From the NCBI GenBank assembly GCA_905147135.1, contig LR990044.1, positions 19,041,622 through 19,105,621 on the forward strand: DNA of 64,000 nt, written 5' to 3'. A program made the translations under genes and the position numbers. The DNA comes from Blastobasis lacticolella (Eukaryota; Arthropoda; Insecta; Lepidoptera; Blastobasidae). Shown piece by piece: positions 23,441 through 34,560 of the stretch (its first letter is position 1; each line of letters starts with the position of its first letter). The notes under the pieces are model-generated. The model did no database searches. It was given only the letters and a program-made list of their open reading frames with translations, and was not told the origin of the DNA.

Positions 23441-23654
23441 TTCGTACCCCTATAAACAACTAGTTCAACGACGCTAAATGAAAGAATCTACTGTGCACGC
23501 GCGAGTTCAGGATGCGAGAAAAAGGATGTAAGGCAACTGATTTTTTTACTTCTATAGGTAGGTAGGTACTATAGCTACAAATAGTCGATGGGTCGATAAA
23601 AAACTTTTCTCTACGACAGTATCGAACGTGCCAGGTTTTGCATAGGCAGATCAA

Positions 23655-24005
23655 CTTTCTTTTTTGTTTATGTCAATCAGTAGGCAAACAGGCAAGCGGG
23701 CCACCTGCTGGAAAGTGGTCACCATCCTATAGACATTAGCAACACCAAGAGTATCGTCAATGCGTTGCCCACCTCTATAACACGTTGCTCTGGCAGCAAA
23801 AAGACAAATGCCCTCCACTGCCAAAGCCACGGTTCCCCAAATCCCCACCCCATGGAGCACTGGAGACCTTACTCACCGGCAGAAACACAACACTATTTAA
23901 AAGAGTATTGTTAAGCTGCAGTATTCAGTATTGTGGAGGTACTTCCCCAGTCGGGCGGCTCCAATTCGAACGGGATACCCCGCTATGCCCTACCTCTCTT
24001 AAAAC
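23655..24005 (-). mobile_element. LINE 3' end (family D)
   Basis: Near copy of 2150-2455: CCAAGAGTATCGTCAATGCG, CACTGCCAAAGCCACGGTTC and TACTTCCCCAGTCGGGCGGC. Confidence 0.8.
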
Positions 24006-24049
24006 TACTATACTACTAAGGTGGGAGATAAGCTTACTCAGCTTAGCAG

Positions 24050-24215
24050 TAAGCAGTTACCGCAGCCTATGGACGTTTGCAAAACCAGGGGTAGCACCCA
24101 CACGCTACCGACCCCGTAAAATCCGTTTCATCCCTTTCTTGAAGAACTTCATGTTCTACATATCAAGTGGTAGGACTCTGTCAAGCCTGAGAAGTCTGCC
24201 TGGGTGAGTATCACC
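24050..24215 (-). mobile_element. LINE 3' end (family H)
   Basis: CGCAGCCTATGGACGTTTGC and TTCTTGAAGAACTTCATGTT are reverse copies of 59815-59920. Confidence 0.6.
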
Positions 24216-24269
24216 GCATTATCTATCCGCCGCCAAGCAACAATGCTTGCAATGTTGTGTTCCGGTTTG

Positions 24270-24398
24270 AAAGACAACGCACCTGCGGTTCTGCATTTTT
24301 GTTACCTGCAACCTAAATGTATGAATTGTAGATGTAATGGGCGACAGTCACCACTTACCATCAGGTGGGCTGTCTACTTGTTTGTTACTGAATAGCTT
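24270..24398 (+). mobile_element. LINE 3' UTR piece (family G)
   Basis: CAACGCACCTGCGGTTCTGC and CACTTACCATCAGGTGGGCT match 22485-22600. Confidence 0.65.
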
Positions 24399-24429
24399 AA
24401 AAAAACTCTCTAAAGAAAACCTCACCAGG

Positions 24430-24985
24430 AGCATATTCCAATATTCTTAGTGTGCGCGGGAGAGTTCCTTTGGAACCGCACAGTTCTCAACCAATTTGGT
24501 TCCAAGGTGTGAGGATGAACTTCCTGTCGATGGCGAGCGGTGCGATGATAGAACGTAGCTCTGATCAAACAATTCTTCAGAACAAACACTGTTGTATATA
24601 CAAGCGGTAGAAAACTTAAAGGGCAGCGAAATCCCTGCGCAGATTTAGCGGCGCAATACTACCTATACTACTATCTATACTGCTACTACTAGTAAGCATG
24701 ATATCGTAGACAATTCACACAGCGCATTTTCGGCTCGAGTCACAAGGACCAAGCTGGTATGTCGATGCTCCCGCCCATAGATGGGAGCAATACTCCAAAT
24801 GAGGCATCACGAGGCATGACTTGAGACTTATATAGGAGAAGTCATTGCCCCGGGGTGAAGTATCGCTTTAGATCAAGTTGACATTTTCTTCATAGCAATG
24901 AATACTGGCGATGGACAGCATATCATTGATATGAAGGAGGAACAGAGTTGGAGATAGTATCGACCTTTGCAACACGAAAGTTGGA
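24430..24985 (-). mobile_element. Family E LINE fragment with reverse transcriptase, - strand
   Basis: The - strand reads LQRSILSPTLFLLHINDMLS, then PHLEYCSHLWAGAS, then LNLRRDFAAL and CSEELFDQS. These are ordered pieces of CR1/Jockey-type ORF2, with the catalytic core altered (HCYEENVN where HxYADD is expected). Confidence 0.75.
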
Positions 24986-25420
24986 ACCACTGGCAAACCG
25001 AAGGGACTTTGGCTCCCTGTGTGTGATCTATCGGCTGTACAATGGGGAGTGTTCCGAGGAACTTTTCGATCTGGTGCCCACAGCACAATTCCGCCATCGC
25101 ACCTCCCGCCGTGGGCTTGCCATCGCACCTCCCGCCGTGGGCTTGGTACTCATCCTCACTACGTAGACCCTCTATTGGTCACGACGCGAAGGTTCGAAAG
25201 AACGTTTCTCGCTCGTACGATTCGGATGTGGAATGAGCTCCCAGCCAGTGTTTCCTTTGGACTATGACATGGGATCGTTCAAGAGGTATATTAGAGGTCT
25301 CTTCAGAGGCGGGCAACGCCTGGTGACTCCCCTGAAGTGGCTTATGTCCATAGGCGGCGGTGACCACTTTCCATCAGGTGGCCCGCTTGCCTGTTTGTCT
25401 GCCGTATAACATAAAAAAAA
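24985..25420 (+). mobile_element. Family E LINE 3' end, + strand, head to head with the previous copy
   Basis: NRRDFGSLCVIYRLYNGECS, then TTRRFERTFLARTIRMWNEL, DYDMGSFKRYIRGLF and a 3' UTR to an A-run at 25412. A 27-bp segment (GCCATCGCACCTCCCGCCGT) is tandemly duplicated near 25094-25144. Confidence 0.8.
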
Positions 25421-25677
25421 ACACCAGCGTTAATGTCCAAGCCCAAGTTTTATGTTGTGAGTCTACTAAACCACTACTAAAATTAAAACACAACAAAGTG
25501 GCATATTTATTGAACTCTATGACGTTGGATAACCTATATACTACGGTGCTTTTACAGTCTATCAATCAACTATCAAGTTGTTTGAAACACACAGCAACAA
25601 CTGACCCCCTACCATACATTAACTGTATGGTAGAGGGGTCCATTCACTCTGCAGCTGACTGTAATACAATATATATA

Positions 25678-25893
25678 GCGGGCCCGGCGCGACTCTTTGA
25701 TCTTCCCCGTACCCCTACCCTACCTTACTTTACCTCTACCTACGCTTTATTGCTATAAATTTTCCTCTTGAATCACTCTACCTATTGATGAAAACCGCAT
25801 TAAAATCCGTTGCGTAGTTTAAAAGATCTAAGCGAACATATACATACAAATGGACAGACGACGGGCAGCAAAGTTTAGCAAAGCAACTTAGTT
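25678..25893 (+). repeat. GGCCCGGCGCGACTTCG dispersed repeat
   Basis: GCGGGCCCGGCGCGACTCTT, then TCCGTTGCGTAGTTTAAAAG and GGACAGACGACGGGCAGC. Abuts the long-TIR element. Confidence 0.75.
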
Positions 25894-26519
25894 TATAGGC
25901 CAGTCAAATCTTACATCTAAAACGCAAAGCGCGATGTAACGCTGCATTTTTGGTATGTTATTTGGACCCCTTAAGAGAGTGTGAAACTACATTTTGCAAG
26001 CAAAAAAAAATTGTGCTTCCTGCGTAATACATGAAAAACTGCGAAATTTTGGGACTTTTTTCACTTTCAGGTCTAAAACTCAAAACCTATGAATTTTTCG
26101 ACCAACAAAGCTTAATAGCTATTGAAGTTGATTAAATTTGCAAGGATTTAAGCCCAAACACAGCTCTATAAAACGTATAGCAACCAAGTTATGACTCTTT
26201 AAATATTGTCAATTTTTCCCGATAAACTTCAATTTTAGGTTTTGCTCCTGTCCGGAGCAAATTATTGGTTAAATTGCTAGTTCTATTATTAAAAAAATTA
26301 AAAGGGAGTTGTAGCACATTTAATTTGCTTTAAATGATGTACAGAACGAACTATGTGAGACTAATGGTTCATTCACAATCTTAAAAAAACGAAGAGAACG
26401 TAAAAATGTATTTATTTATTAAGGTAGGAATAACAATTATACTTATAATGAATACTAATCTGACATAATACAAATTACAAATAACAACTAACTTAATAAA
26501 ACAATGACTATTTTTGTCC

Positions 26520-27770
26520 AAGGTCCACGGTATTAGAACTATTAGGAATGCTGCTCAGAAGGCTGGCCGTATGGTCCCCCGTCCGAAGTGGAAGTCAGCT
26601 CTATGGGTCTTTGGTAATATTGACCAAGCGCTTAGCTAGCTCCCGAAATAGGGAGTGCGCGCATGGACACTAGAATTCAAGGGTTTCCACACCAAACGGC
26701 GTAAATATGTGATTTCCACAAACACTTGCGCCGTTTGACACTTTCAGTTGAGACGGTATCGGGCCGTTACCGGAAGATGGAACTGTGCAAGGGTATCGCT
26801 ACACGTGGTGTCCCTGAACAAACGTCATCCCAGCTCCCAGGGCGGGAATGTCATCCCTTCGGGCCTCTTACCGTCATCACGGGCCAAACCACCTGGCTAA
26901 AGCCAGCGGAGGTGAAGGCCCGGCGGATGATATAGTGCGTAACGCGGTCGAGAAGTGTCCCAATATTTTTAGAAGACATTGCCTGAAGTTAGATACCCGA
27001 TTTACACTCGCCAGCAGCCAGCAAACGGGCACGCTCTGCAGAGTTGGTTGGTGCGCTTAAAATATTGTTTCGCACCAATCTGCAGCGGGGCTCGCCCCAT
27101 AGCCGCTGGGAACCGGAATTTTTGGGTGCTCGACCTCCGAAAAAGCCTCGTGCCAAAGGCATTTATTTGGCCTCGATAGAATACGCCGCAATAAAGGTTC
27201 CTAGTTTAGATAATAACTTCTACACTGGATACTGTGAACTATGCACCGAGGACAGGGAAGAAGGTGAAGTCACGCTTTGTCGACGACATTGTCAATAGCG
27301 TCAAAAGCTGCAGAAATGGTACCAGCCCTCGGACAGCAAATCCTGTAAAACCGTGTTCGCATCCCTTCGTAGGATCCCGTGTTCTAAGTAGGTCTTACTA
27401 CCACACGTTAAATTTAGAATTTAGCTTCACGAGAGTCGCCTATTGCTGGCAGCCGACTACTGATTGCAAGAGGTAGCCTTTGTATATAAGATTGCTCGGC
27501 TTTTTGTAACATTGCCGCATCAACTTATAAGCGGCCGGCAGCTTAGATCGTATTTGACCAAGCAAAGCGCCTCTATCGACGGAGTTGAATCCATTTTTAC
27601 GTCACCCTTCAGTACGACTTCAACACTATTACTTTGGAGGAAAGTTCTCATGGCGTGGACAGCGGCTTCGTAGTCACCTTTAGATCCAAAGTCGAGCTGG
27701 ATATGCTGGAAGTAATTTGCTGGGCTGGGGGGTGGAAAACCGGCGTCGGTAGGTAGTCCCTACCGCAATA
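26520..27770 (-). pseudogene. Decayed reverse transcriptase element inside the long-TIR element
   Basis: Reading the - strand with frameshifts, around 27600 there is KGDVKNGFNSVDRGALLGQI, then KLPAAYKLMRQCYKKPSNL and SVVGCQQ. Around 26600-26700 there is TPFGVETLEF and SLFRELAKRLVNITKDPYRA. I recall both blocks from one group of non-LTR reverse transcriptases with a QQGDPLGP palm motif. Stops and frame changes abound. Confidence 0.6.
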
Positions 27771-27809
27771 GGACGAATGAAACCATAATTTTTTTAGTTT
27801 TAGGCGCAA

Positions 27810-27948
27810 TGCTTAGCGTTTTCCATTGTTATATTTACAACACTGCGATCTCCAACCCGCCCGCCAAGCGTGGAGATTATGGCAATAACCTTCCCTTTCG
27901 TGGGAGAGGCCCTAAGTCCTGCAGTGGACTGTTATGGGCTGTGATGAT
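27810..27948 (+). mobile_element. RTE-type 3' end (family C) inside the long-TIR element
   Basis: Contains the family core TTCCATTGTTATATTTA, ACACTGCGATCTCCAACCCG and TCCTGCAGTGGACTGTTA, ending GATGATAATG. Confidence 0.75.
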
Positions 27949-28007
27949 AATGTCAAAAAAATACATTATTACGATTTCAATAGAACTCGGTAGAATGTTA
28001 GTAGCCC

Positions 28008-28346
28008 ATGGTAAAACTAAGCAACTTCAAACTAACATACAAACGGCCCTGGGTTCAGTTATTGAATCGCTCGCCTCTATTCGAACGATTTACAATGTTG
28101 AATATCGACGTGAAAAATTCAATATTTTTAAAATCATTGACATCACCGAAAGAGAGGACCGAAGTATGGGCAAAAATAGGGAAAAATATGTCATTTTTCA
28201 TAAGGAAAATTAAGATTGAAAATCATTCGAATCAAAGCGAGCAATTCATTGGCGAGGTTGACAAATATCTTCCACTGGACCCTGAGACCGATAGAACGGT
28301 CTCGGAAGCTGATTGGCATCTTGTGATGGTATTTTATTATTATTAA
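28008..28346 (+). CDS. Unrecognised 112-aa open frame in the long-TIR element
   Basis: An open frame (EVDKYLPLDPETDRTVSEAD near its end) lies between the family C insertion and the right arm. It is the only sizable stretch of the interior not explained by inserted retroelements, so it may be a remnant of the element's own coding capacity. No family recognised. Confidence 0.2.
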   Translation: MVKLSNFKLTYKRPWVQLLNRSPLFERFTMLNIDVKNSIFLKSLTSPKERTEVWAKIGKNMSFFIRKIKIENHSNQSEQFIGEVDKYLPLDPETDRTVSEADWHLVMVFYYY

Positions 28347-28926
28347 AACGTAATTTCTAACAAGCATAGTAGTACTTTGGTACCATTCACACAAATAAGT
28401 ATTCACAGAATTCTTCAAAAAACCATTTTCAAGTTTGTAAGTAAACTATTAGTCTCACTAAGTTCGCTTTCTACTTCAATGAAAGTAAATTAGATGTACT
28501 ACAACTTTCTTTTAGTTACTTTTATCATAGGACTAGCGATTTTATCAATAATTTGCTCCGAACGGGAGCAAAACTTAAAATTGTAAATTTTCCGGAAAAA
28601 TTGACCTTCTTTGAAGAGTCATAACTTGGCACTGTACATTTTGTAGAGCTGCGTTTGAGCTTAAATAGTGGCAAATATAATGAACTTTAAAAGCCATAAA
28701 GCTTCATTGGTCGAAAAATTCTTAGTTTTTTATTTTTAGACCAGAAAGTGAAAAAAGTCCGAAAATTTCGCAGTTTTTCACGTATTACGCAGGAAGCACA
28801 ATTTTTTTTTGCTTGCAAAATGTAGTTTCACACTTTCTTAAGGGTTCCAAATAACATACCAAAAATGCAGCGTTACATCGCGCTTTGCGTTTTAGGGCCA
28901 TTTTTTTGTAAGATTTGACTGGCCTA

Positions 28927-29877
28927 TTATTAGTTATACTATTTATAAATTAATTATATACCTTTGGCTATTATTCTGGCCAGAAGGTTCAAAAATAATT
29001 ACTTCGAAGTTTCGAAGAGTAGGAAAGCGGAAGCCAAATACGATTTCTTCACGGTACTTGTTATATTATAGCGGCACGGTCGCTAGCGCGTTTTAATTTA
29101 CGTCCAGCGCCCTCTCTCGAGTACGTTTGAAACAACTGACAGAGAAAAACATTTCAGTAGAAGACAAAAGTGGAGCACCATAACGATAAGTATTATCCAC
29201 AGAAATCTAAATAAATTTTATTTATATAAATATATATTCTTCTTTAGATTTCTGTGGATAACATTTACCGTTGTCGTGCTCTCTTTTGGTATTTTAATAT
29301 TTTTCTATTAAAACGTATAACCTACTCGTATCTATACGCGGGCGCAGCGATCCAAAGAGGATGTTGGCATCCGTCCGACACCAAAAGACATTAGAGTTTC
29401 TTTTTGTAATAATAAAGTAGAGCTAATACAAAATATTGAAAAAAAAATCGAATGTATTTTTCTTTATGCGGAGAATTGGGGATACCACTTTCATTACGTT
29501 ATATTTTATTAATACGTATATTTTGTTGTTATTGTTACGTACTTCATTGTATTGTTTAAATTTATTTACAATCGGCTTCGATGAACCCGATTTCGATTTC
29601 GCAATGTCGGTCTGTCTATTTAGCTAAACCTTCAGACTTCAATTCAGGACTCGCTATTATATAGAACAAATATTTTGTGTGTTTTATTACATTATTAGAC
29701 CATCACAATGACATTTTTGTGTTAAATATTATTTTTCTATTTCGGTCTATAGATTTGGATGTCTACTGAAATGAATATCAGTTATAAATGTTGTTATTTC
29801 GTTAGGTATAGTTACAATTGGGTACTGTCTTGTTACCTTCAATGGAACGAAAATGGTTTATGAGTTTTTGTTAAGGG
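28927..29877. other. Stretch with no supported gene
   Basis: Apart from the palindrome at 29165-29280, AT-rich with no recognised coding. Confidence 0.5.
29165..29280. repeat. Palindromic repeat with ATCCACAGAAATCTAAA arms
   Basis: ATTATCCACAGAAATCTAAA (29191) is inverted at 29244-29263. Outer AACGATAAG/accgttgtc similarity extends the arms. The right half alone recurs at 4055-4085. Confidence 0.65.
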
Positions 29878-30230
29878 GTTGTGTGTTTGTGTGTGTATGT
29901 GTGTGTGTGTGTTTGTGCAATTCAATGTCATCGTTTATCTCCAGAACGGCTTGACCGATTTAGATACGGTTTTCGATAATAGATTTGTGATTCATCAGCG
30001 ATGGTCCTTAGGTAGGTGTTATGGTTTTAACTCGACAGGGGGCGCTGTAATCACCTTTTTCCGTGAAAACAAAACGTTATCTCCAAAACTGTTTGCCTGA
30101 TCTAGATACGGTTTTCTATAATGGATTTGTGATTAATTGGCGATAGATAGAGGTTCTTAGATAGGTGTTGACTCGACAGGGGGCGCTGCGATCAATATTT
30201 TTCGGTAGAAACAAATGGTTCCATTTTTCT
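29878..30230 (+). repeat. Two-unit tandem duplication after a GT run
   Basis: A GT-rich run (29880-29916) is followed by two units of about 130-140 bp. Each has TATCTCCANAAC-type, AGATACGGTTTTC, ATTTGTGATT, TAGGTGTT and ACTCGACAGGGGGCGCTG blocks. Confidence 0.75.
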
Positions 30231-30397
30231 CGAAAACGGTTTGACTAATTTACGTACAGAGATTATGGTAAAACTCGCCAGAGGTCCCTGCAATAGTAAT
30301 AAATCATTTTATGACATTTTCGACCTTTTAAGACTTGAGAGCTGCGCAAAGTCGTCTAATCGTATTAGAATTGAGATTCTATTGAAATACAACTTCT

Positions 30398-30666
30398 TTA
30401 CGACCCTGAGTGGTTCAGTTGATTAACATGCCGGTCACCACGCAGAGGAACGGAATGGACGGGTTCGATTCCCGGCCGGGGAGAAAATTAAAATGATTAA
30501 TTTTAATTTCTTTTCTCAGAGTAGTATGTACTTATTGAGTAATGTACGTATTTAAACAAGTATATTAGTATTTTATGAGTTATCTAACACCCTCAACACA
30601 AGCTTAGCTTGCTTTGGGGCTAGATGGCGCTGTGTGAATTTGTACAAGCATATTTAAAAAAAATAA
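30398..30666 (+). mobile_element. SINE-2 copy
   Basis: Head CCTGAGTGGTTCAGTTGATT, GGGTTCGATTCCCGGCC, tail GGGGCTAGATGGCGCTGTGT followed by an A-run. Confidence 0.87.
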
Positions 30667-30924
30667 CAAGTAAGTATATTAAAAAGTAGATAACCACCAT
30701 ACCCATAACCGCCATTGTACTGTAATGTGCATGAAGTTTTAAATAAATAAATAAATAAATAACTTATCAATAATCCCAAAGTTCCTCAAAATGTACGTTA
30801 CTAGGTTCATTTCTTTCTTACTTGAGTCATGAGTCAAAAACTACAGCTACGAGATAAAGAGTTCCATACCGCTGCACAAATAAATTAAACAATGGAACCT
30901 AGAAAAAAATAACCTGCCATACTA

Positions 30925-31150
30925 GTGGACCCGGCGCAACGTCGTTCGCTTACACTTGTAGTAGGTACTAAAGTACCCACTACACTAGGTACTAAAAAAA
31001 TCTGCTATTTATAAATCATCCTCTTGAGTCAGCTATTGTTGAAAACCGCATTAAAAATCCGTTGCGTAGTTTAAAAGATATAAGCGTACATAGATACATA
31101 CATAGGGAGAGACGGCGGGAACTTCCCGCAGACGGCGGGAAGTATACTAT
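30925..31150 (+). repeat. GGCCCGGCGCGACTTCG dispersed repeat
   Basis: CTAGTGGACCCGGCGCAACG, AAATCCGTTGCGTAGTTTAA, and a doubled GACGGCGGGAA near 31111-31141. Confidence 0.75.
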
Positions 31151-31399
31151 GTATAGATTGTATATTATTTCAACATAATATGTAGGTACTCAGCTACAGT
31201 TCAGCTCAGCTAGGTAGGGGCTCAGGGTCAGGATTATTTTCAGAGGGGTGCAAACACTGCATCAGAGGAGTGCACAGCTATAGTATTAAGCAGGTTTGTT
31301 TCAAACTAAACTCGCGTTCTTTACACATATTATTATATATCCAAATCAACAACAAATTGACAATTCTATGTGAGGAGGAGTCTACCAGCACATCACCGC

Positions 31400-31515
31400 A
31401 GCTGTCAGCTCTCCACGGCAGTCGTCTCGTGACCACGGTGGGTGTAACCTTACCGAAACGTCGGGAAAACAAATCGAAAAGGTACGTCGCGTCCAAGTCC
31501 CGTCTAATATAATAA
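31400..31515 (+). repeat. ACCGAAACGTCGGG repeat
   Basis: CCACGGTGGGTGTAACCTTA, then CCGAAACGTCGGGAAAAC, then CGTCGCGTCCAAGTCCCGTC and TATAATAATAT. The GAAACGTCGG phrase is one I associate with hammerhead-bearing Penelope-like or tRNA-unrelated repeats. Confidence 0.4.
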
Positions 31516-31585
31516 TATTAAGCAGGTTGTTTAGCTTGGCAAAGGGTTTCAGCTAGGATAGCTTGACCTAAAAACTTTATCGATC

Positions 31586-31891
31586 CGGCTCTATTTTTGA
31601 ACCGCTCCCAGCCACATGAACGCTCGCGTTGCTACCTATCTCTTTCACACTCGTGGTAAGTTGGTAGAGATAGAACAGACAAGCGTTAGAAGGCGTGCGC
31701 TCGCGTGCTCTACCTATCTCTTTCACACTCGTAGTAAGTTGGTAGAGATAGAACAGACAAGCGTTAGAAGGCGTGCGCTCGTGTGCTCTACCTATCTCTT
31801 TCACACTCGTAGTAAATTGCTACACATAGAAAAGACAAGCATAAAAAGGCCGGCACTCGAGTGTATACGAGTGGATTCAATAATAGGGCCC
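31586..31891. mobile_element. TIR element of the CTATTTTTGAA family with internal triplication
   Basis: Left GGCTCTATTTTTGAACCGCT and right GTGGATTCAATAATAGGGCC are inverted and match the ends at 2121-2560. The interior is three 78-bp units. Confidence 0.7.
31633..31866 (+). repeat. 78-bp tandem repeat, three units
   Basis: TACCTATCTCTTTCACACTC begins at 31633, 31711 and 31789, exactly 78 bp apart. The first two units are nearly identical and the third is diverged. The single-unit form occurs at 2460-2535. The array is open in two frames on opposite strands, but nothing suggests it is coding. Confidence 0.9.
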
Positions 31892-32734
31892 GGAGTTAGC
31901 GTACGACAGATTAGTTTGGCCTGAAACCGGAATTGCCCGGTAATATACACATTTATGGCAGGTATTATGTGAAAACTTTTCCACGCAAAATAAAATGACC
32001 TCAGCCATCATTCTCTCCGAACACATCGCCTAAGTCCTGAAACCGTGAAATCCTGAAGACGGATCCTTGAAACGCCGTTCACTGAAAAATGACGTACTGC
32101 AAACATTTGCGGCTATAATCTTAGGATTGGCTGGATTAAGTGAAAGCCTGGTTTATTACGCGTCATATGACCGCTTGTGAAGGTCGAGCACTAGATTTCA
32201 ATTTAGATCGTTCACCTAGCATACCTAACCCATTTGCTTATGTTTATACTTTTTAAGTACCTACATAAGAAACACAAAAATATAGCGATATATTAACCCA
32301 TAACCTAAATTTAAAGTAATACTTTTTATTTAAATTGGAGATTTTTCTGACAGCCGGTTAAAAAGATTTCGGCGTTGATTAGAGACGAGTCTCAAAAATT
32401 TATCAAAACAAGACCGTTAAATGTATAAAAATTTAGACATTTTGCACTTTTTTGTCAGAAAATGTATTAAAGCTTGTATCTTTGCATGAAATTTTATTAT
32501 GTTACTTTACATGAACTTTATTATGTTAAATTAGTTTATTTTTATTTTTGTTATGTTTGTTAAAACACATTATTAGCATTAAGGTTAGTAATAAATAAAT
32601 ATAAATTTATAATTATGGACGTACGCCATCTCACCAACAGGTTTCAGCTGAAAATCAGCGTCGCAGCCTCGGCTGTGGCAATATGCTGAGCTGGAACCGT
32701 TTCGTCATTTTGTTACACAGTGTACCTATATCAT
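31892..32734. other. Stretch with no supported gene
   Basis: AT-rich; ends in a less AT-rich 100 bp (32620-32720) without a match. Confidence 0.5.
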
Positions 32735-32987
32735 CATCATCATCATCACAGCCCATAACAATCCACTGCAGGACTTCGGGCCTCTCCCACGAAAGGGGAG
32801 GTCATTGCCATAATCTCCAATCTTGGCAGGCGGGTTGGAGATCGCAGTGCAGTTGATGTAAATCTACCCAGAAACATGCTGCTGCCCATCTTTCGGATTT
32901 GTACCTTATTCGCCTCTTACGACACCCACGGGAAGAGATGGGGAGGTGCTATTCTTTAAGGTGGCGGCACCACACACCACCTACCTA
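32735..32987 (-). mobile_element. RTE-type 3' end (family C) with ATG-repeat tail
   Basis: CATCATCATCATCATCACAG at its edge is the simple-repeat tail. CACTGCAGGACTTCGGGCC and GGCGGGTTGGAGATCGCAG follow. Confidence 0.82.
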
Positions 32988-33199
32988 TATAATGTAACTA
33001 AAAAATGTACCTAAATGTCGAATAAATGATTATTCTATTCTATTCTCTCTCTTAGCTACACTATCTAGCGATGACGAACGTCACCGCTACACTTTTTATC
33101 TGTCAGAAAATCGCCCATTAGACCAGTCTGTTATAAATTAAAACCTTACAATAACCTTACCTGAAAGTTTAACAGAAAATGAAAGTACAGTGTGTGGTC

Positions 33200-33600
33200 G
33201 TCCTATATGTAACCCACCATGCCCGAGATGAACAGGGTTAGAACAGGATAATATCTCTTATGTATTAGTTTTCCAACCGTTCCATCACATTTTTATATTT
33301 ATGCTCGTGAGGTGCCCATACCATGGCGTTGCATTCTAAGAGGTTCCTAACCAGAGATTTATACAAGGCAGCGATAGCTCCCATGTTAGTAAATTGTTGT
33401 GGTGAATTCCTAGCTGTTGTAAGTGCCCTGAATTCCTAAAAGCTTTGTTTACAGCAACTGGTTATGTGCTCCAGCTGTCCAGTCTAACTCCGAAATCTCT
33501 GACCTCATTTATCCTGCATCTGAATCCCATTTCATACCTAAATACCATAACACGCCCTACAAAATGTAATTGTTAGACATTTAGCTGTGTTATATTGTAA
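33200..33600 (-). mobile_element. Jockey-superfamily RT thumb fragment
   Basis: The - strand reads AALYKSLVRNLLECNAMVWA then PHEHKYKNVMERLEN, preceded by a VNKAF-type helix. This is a thumb-region match to LYxxLVRSxLEYxxxVW. Confidence 0.7.
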
Positions 33601-33657
33601 AAGTTTTCTCATGCTACATTAATTATATATCTTTGTAGATTTTCATAATCCTCTATG

Positions 33658-33881
33658 GAGCGCAGGCGGCTGAATGGTTAAGGTATCCAATTCGTAAGCG
33701 AGAGGTACCGGGTTCGAATTCCACTGTGGCCATATTTTTTTCTGAGTTATGTAAATGCTCTGACTGCGAGGGAAAGCATCGTGATGAAACCGGCATATTC
33801 AGGCGACTGAATGTGTAACCATGATCCAATTTGGTCAGACTCCTCTCGTAGCCGGGTCATGGAGGTCAGATGGCAATCGCT
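33658..33881 (+). mobile_element. SINE-1 copy, 3' truncated
   Basis: Head CAGGCGGCTGAATGGTTAAG with GGGTTCGAATTCCAC. The body stops after GAGGTCAGATGGCAATCGCT. Confidence 0.8.
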
Positions 33882-34195
33882 CCAATGTTCAATTCCGTGT
33901 TTATGCAAGTTTTGTCGCCGATATATCTGTCGGTTAGGTATGTTTAAATTAATATAAACGCTGGAAGACCTATTTGTGACATTCTACTAAAACACAAAAC
34001 ATGACCATGCAATCAAAATCAATCAATTGGCATGTTATTTTACAAAAACAATAATATAACTCAAGGTTATTTTGTTCGTTACGAAAAGCAGAGAAAACCG
34101 GTAGCAAACTTTGAGAACTGTTTCGCATGTTAACGCTTAATTTGTACAAAATAAAATAAATTGGATGCATATGTAACAGAGCACCCATTCGCCTT

Positions 34196-34560
34196 GTGAT
34201 TTGGGCTAATGGACTGCGTTACAAGTGTAGATATATGAGTATGGACACTTCCGTCTTCGATGGTAAGTATGGCCACGTAATGCACAGGCAGATAAATTAC
34301 GTTACAAACAAATGTCTGGCCGTGCCACCCCCGTCAGGTACGGGAAGGAGAGGCCTACTCAAGAAGCGATGGCTAGACGTCGTTAAAGATGACATGCGTG
34401 CTACAAATGTCACGACCAACGACGTCGAAGACTGAGTGAAGTGGAAATGAAGAATGAAGACTGAGTGAAGTAAAATGAGAAGTAGGAATGCAGACCGCGG
34501 GCCCCCGTGAGTTGTGCGGGGGCGCAACCGAGATTTAACACCAAGATAATGATGATGATG
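34196..34560 (+). mobile_element. RTE-like 3' end
   Basis: Encodes GRRGLLKKRWLDVVKDDMRA then DVED, a GRP/KRW.D-type C-terminus. It is followed by a stop, a GC-rich 3' UTR and GATGATGATGA. Confidence 0.8.

Larger units (their letters stand above)
25896..28926. mobile_element. 3-kb element with about 500-bp terminal inverted repeats
   Basis: The left arm (25896 to about 26400) and right arm (about 28420-28926) are imperfect inverted copies. Both outer ends read TAGGCCAGTCAAATCTTAC. Inner landmarks match in inverse order: GTAACGCTGCATTTTTGG, CTTCCTGCGTAATAC, TGCTCCNGTCCGGAGCAAAT-like, and GTGAGACTAAT. TTA lies outside both ends, a possible 3-bp target duplication. The interior is mostly other mobile debris: a reverse transcriptase fragment and an RTE 3' end. 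No transposase of its own is recognised. Superfamily unknown; a foldback-type element is one reading. Confidence 0.75.

Noticed and set aside
24868..25128. Functional reverse transcriptase gene (HINDMLSIASIHCYEENVN)
   Set aside because: The expected YADD core is altered, the frame is short and flanked by an inverted sibling copy; it is a dead fragment.
31616..31924. 102-aa repetitive protein (and the antisense 75-aa one)
   Set aside because: Open only because a 78-bp unit, divisible by three, is tandemly repeated inside a MITE. Both strands are open and no start or context supports coding.
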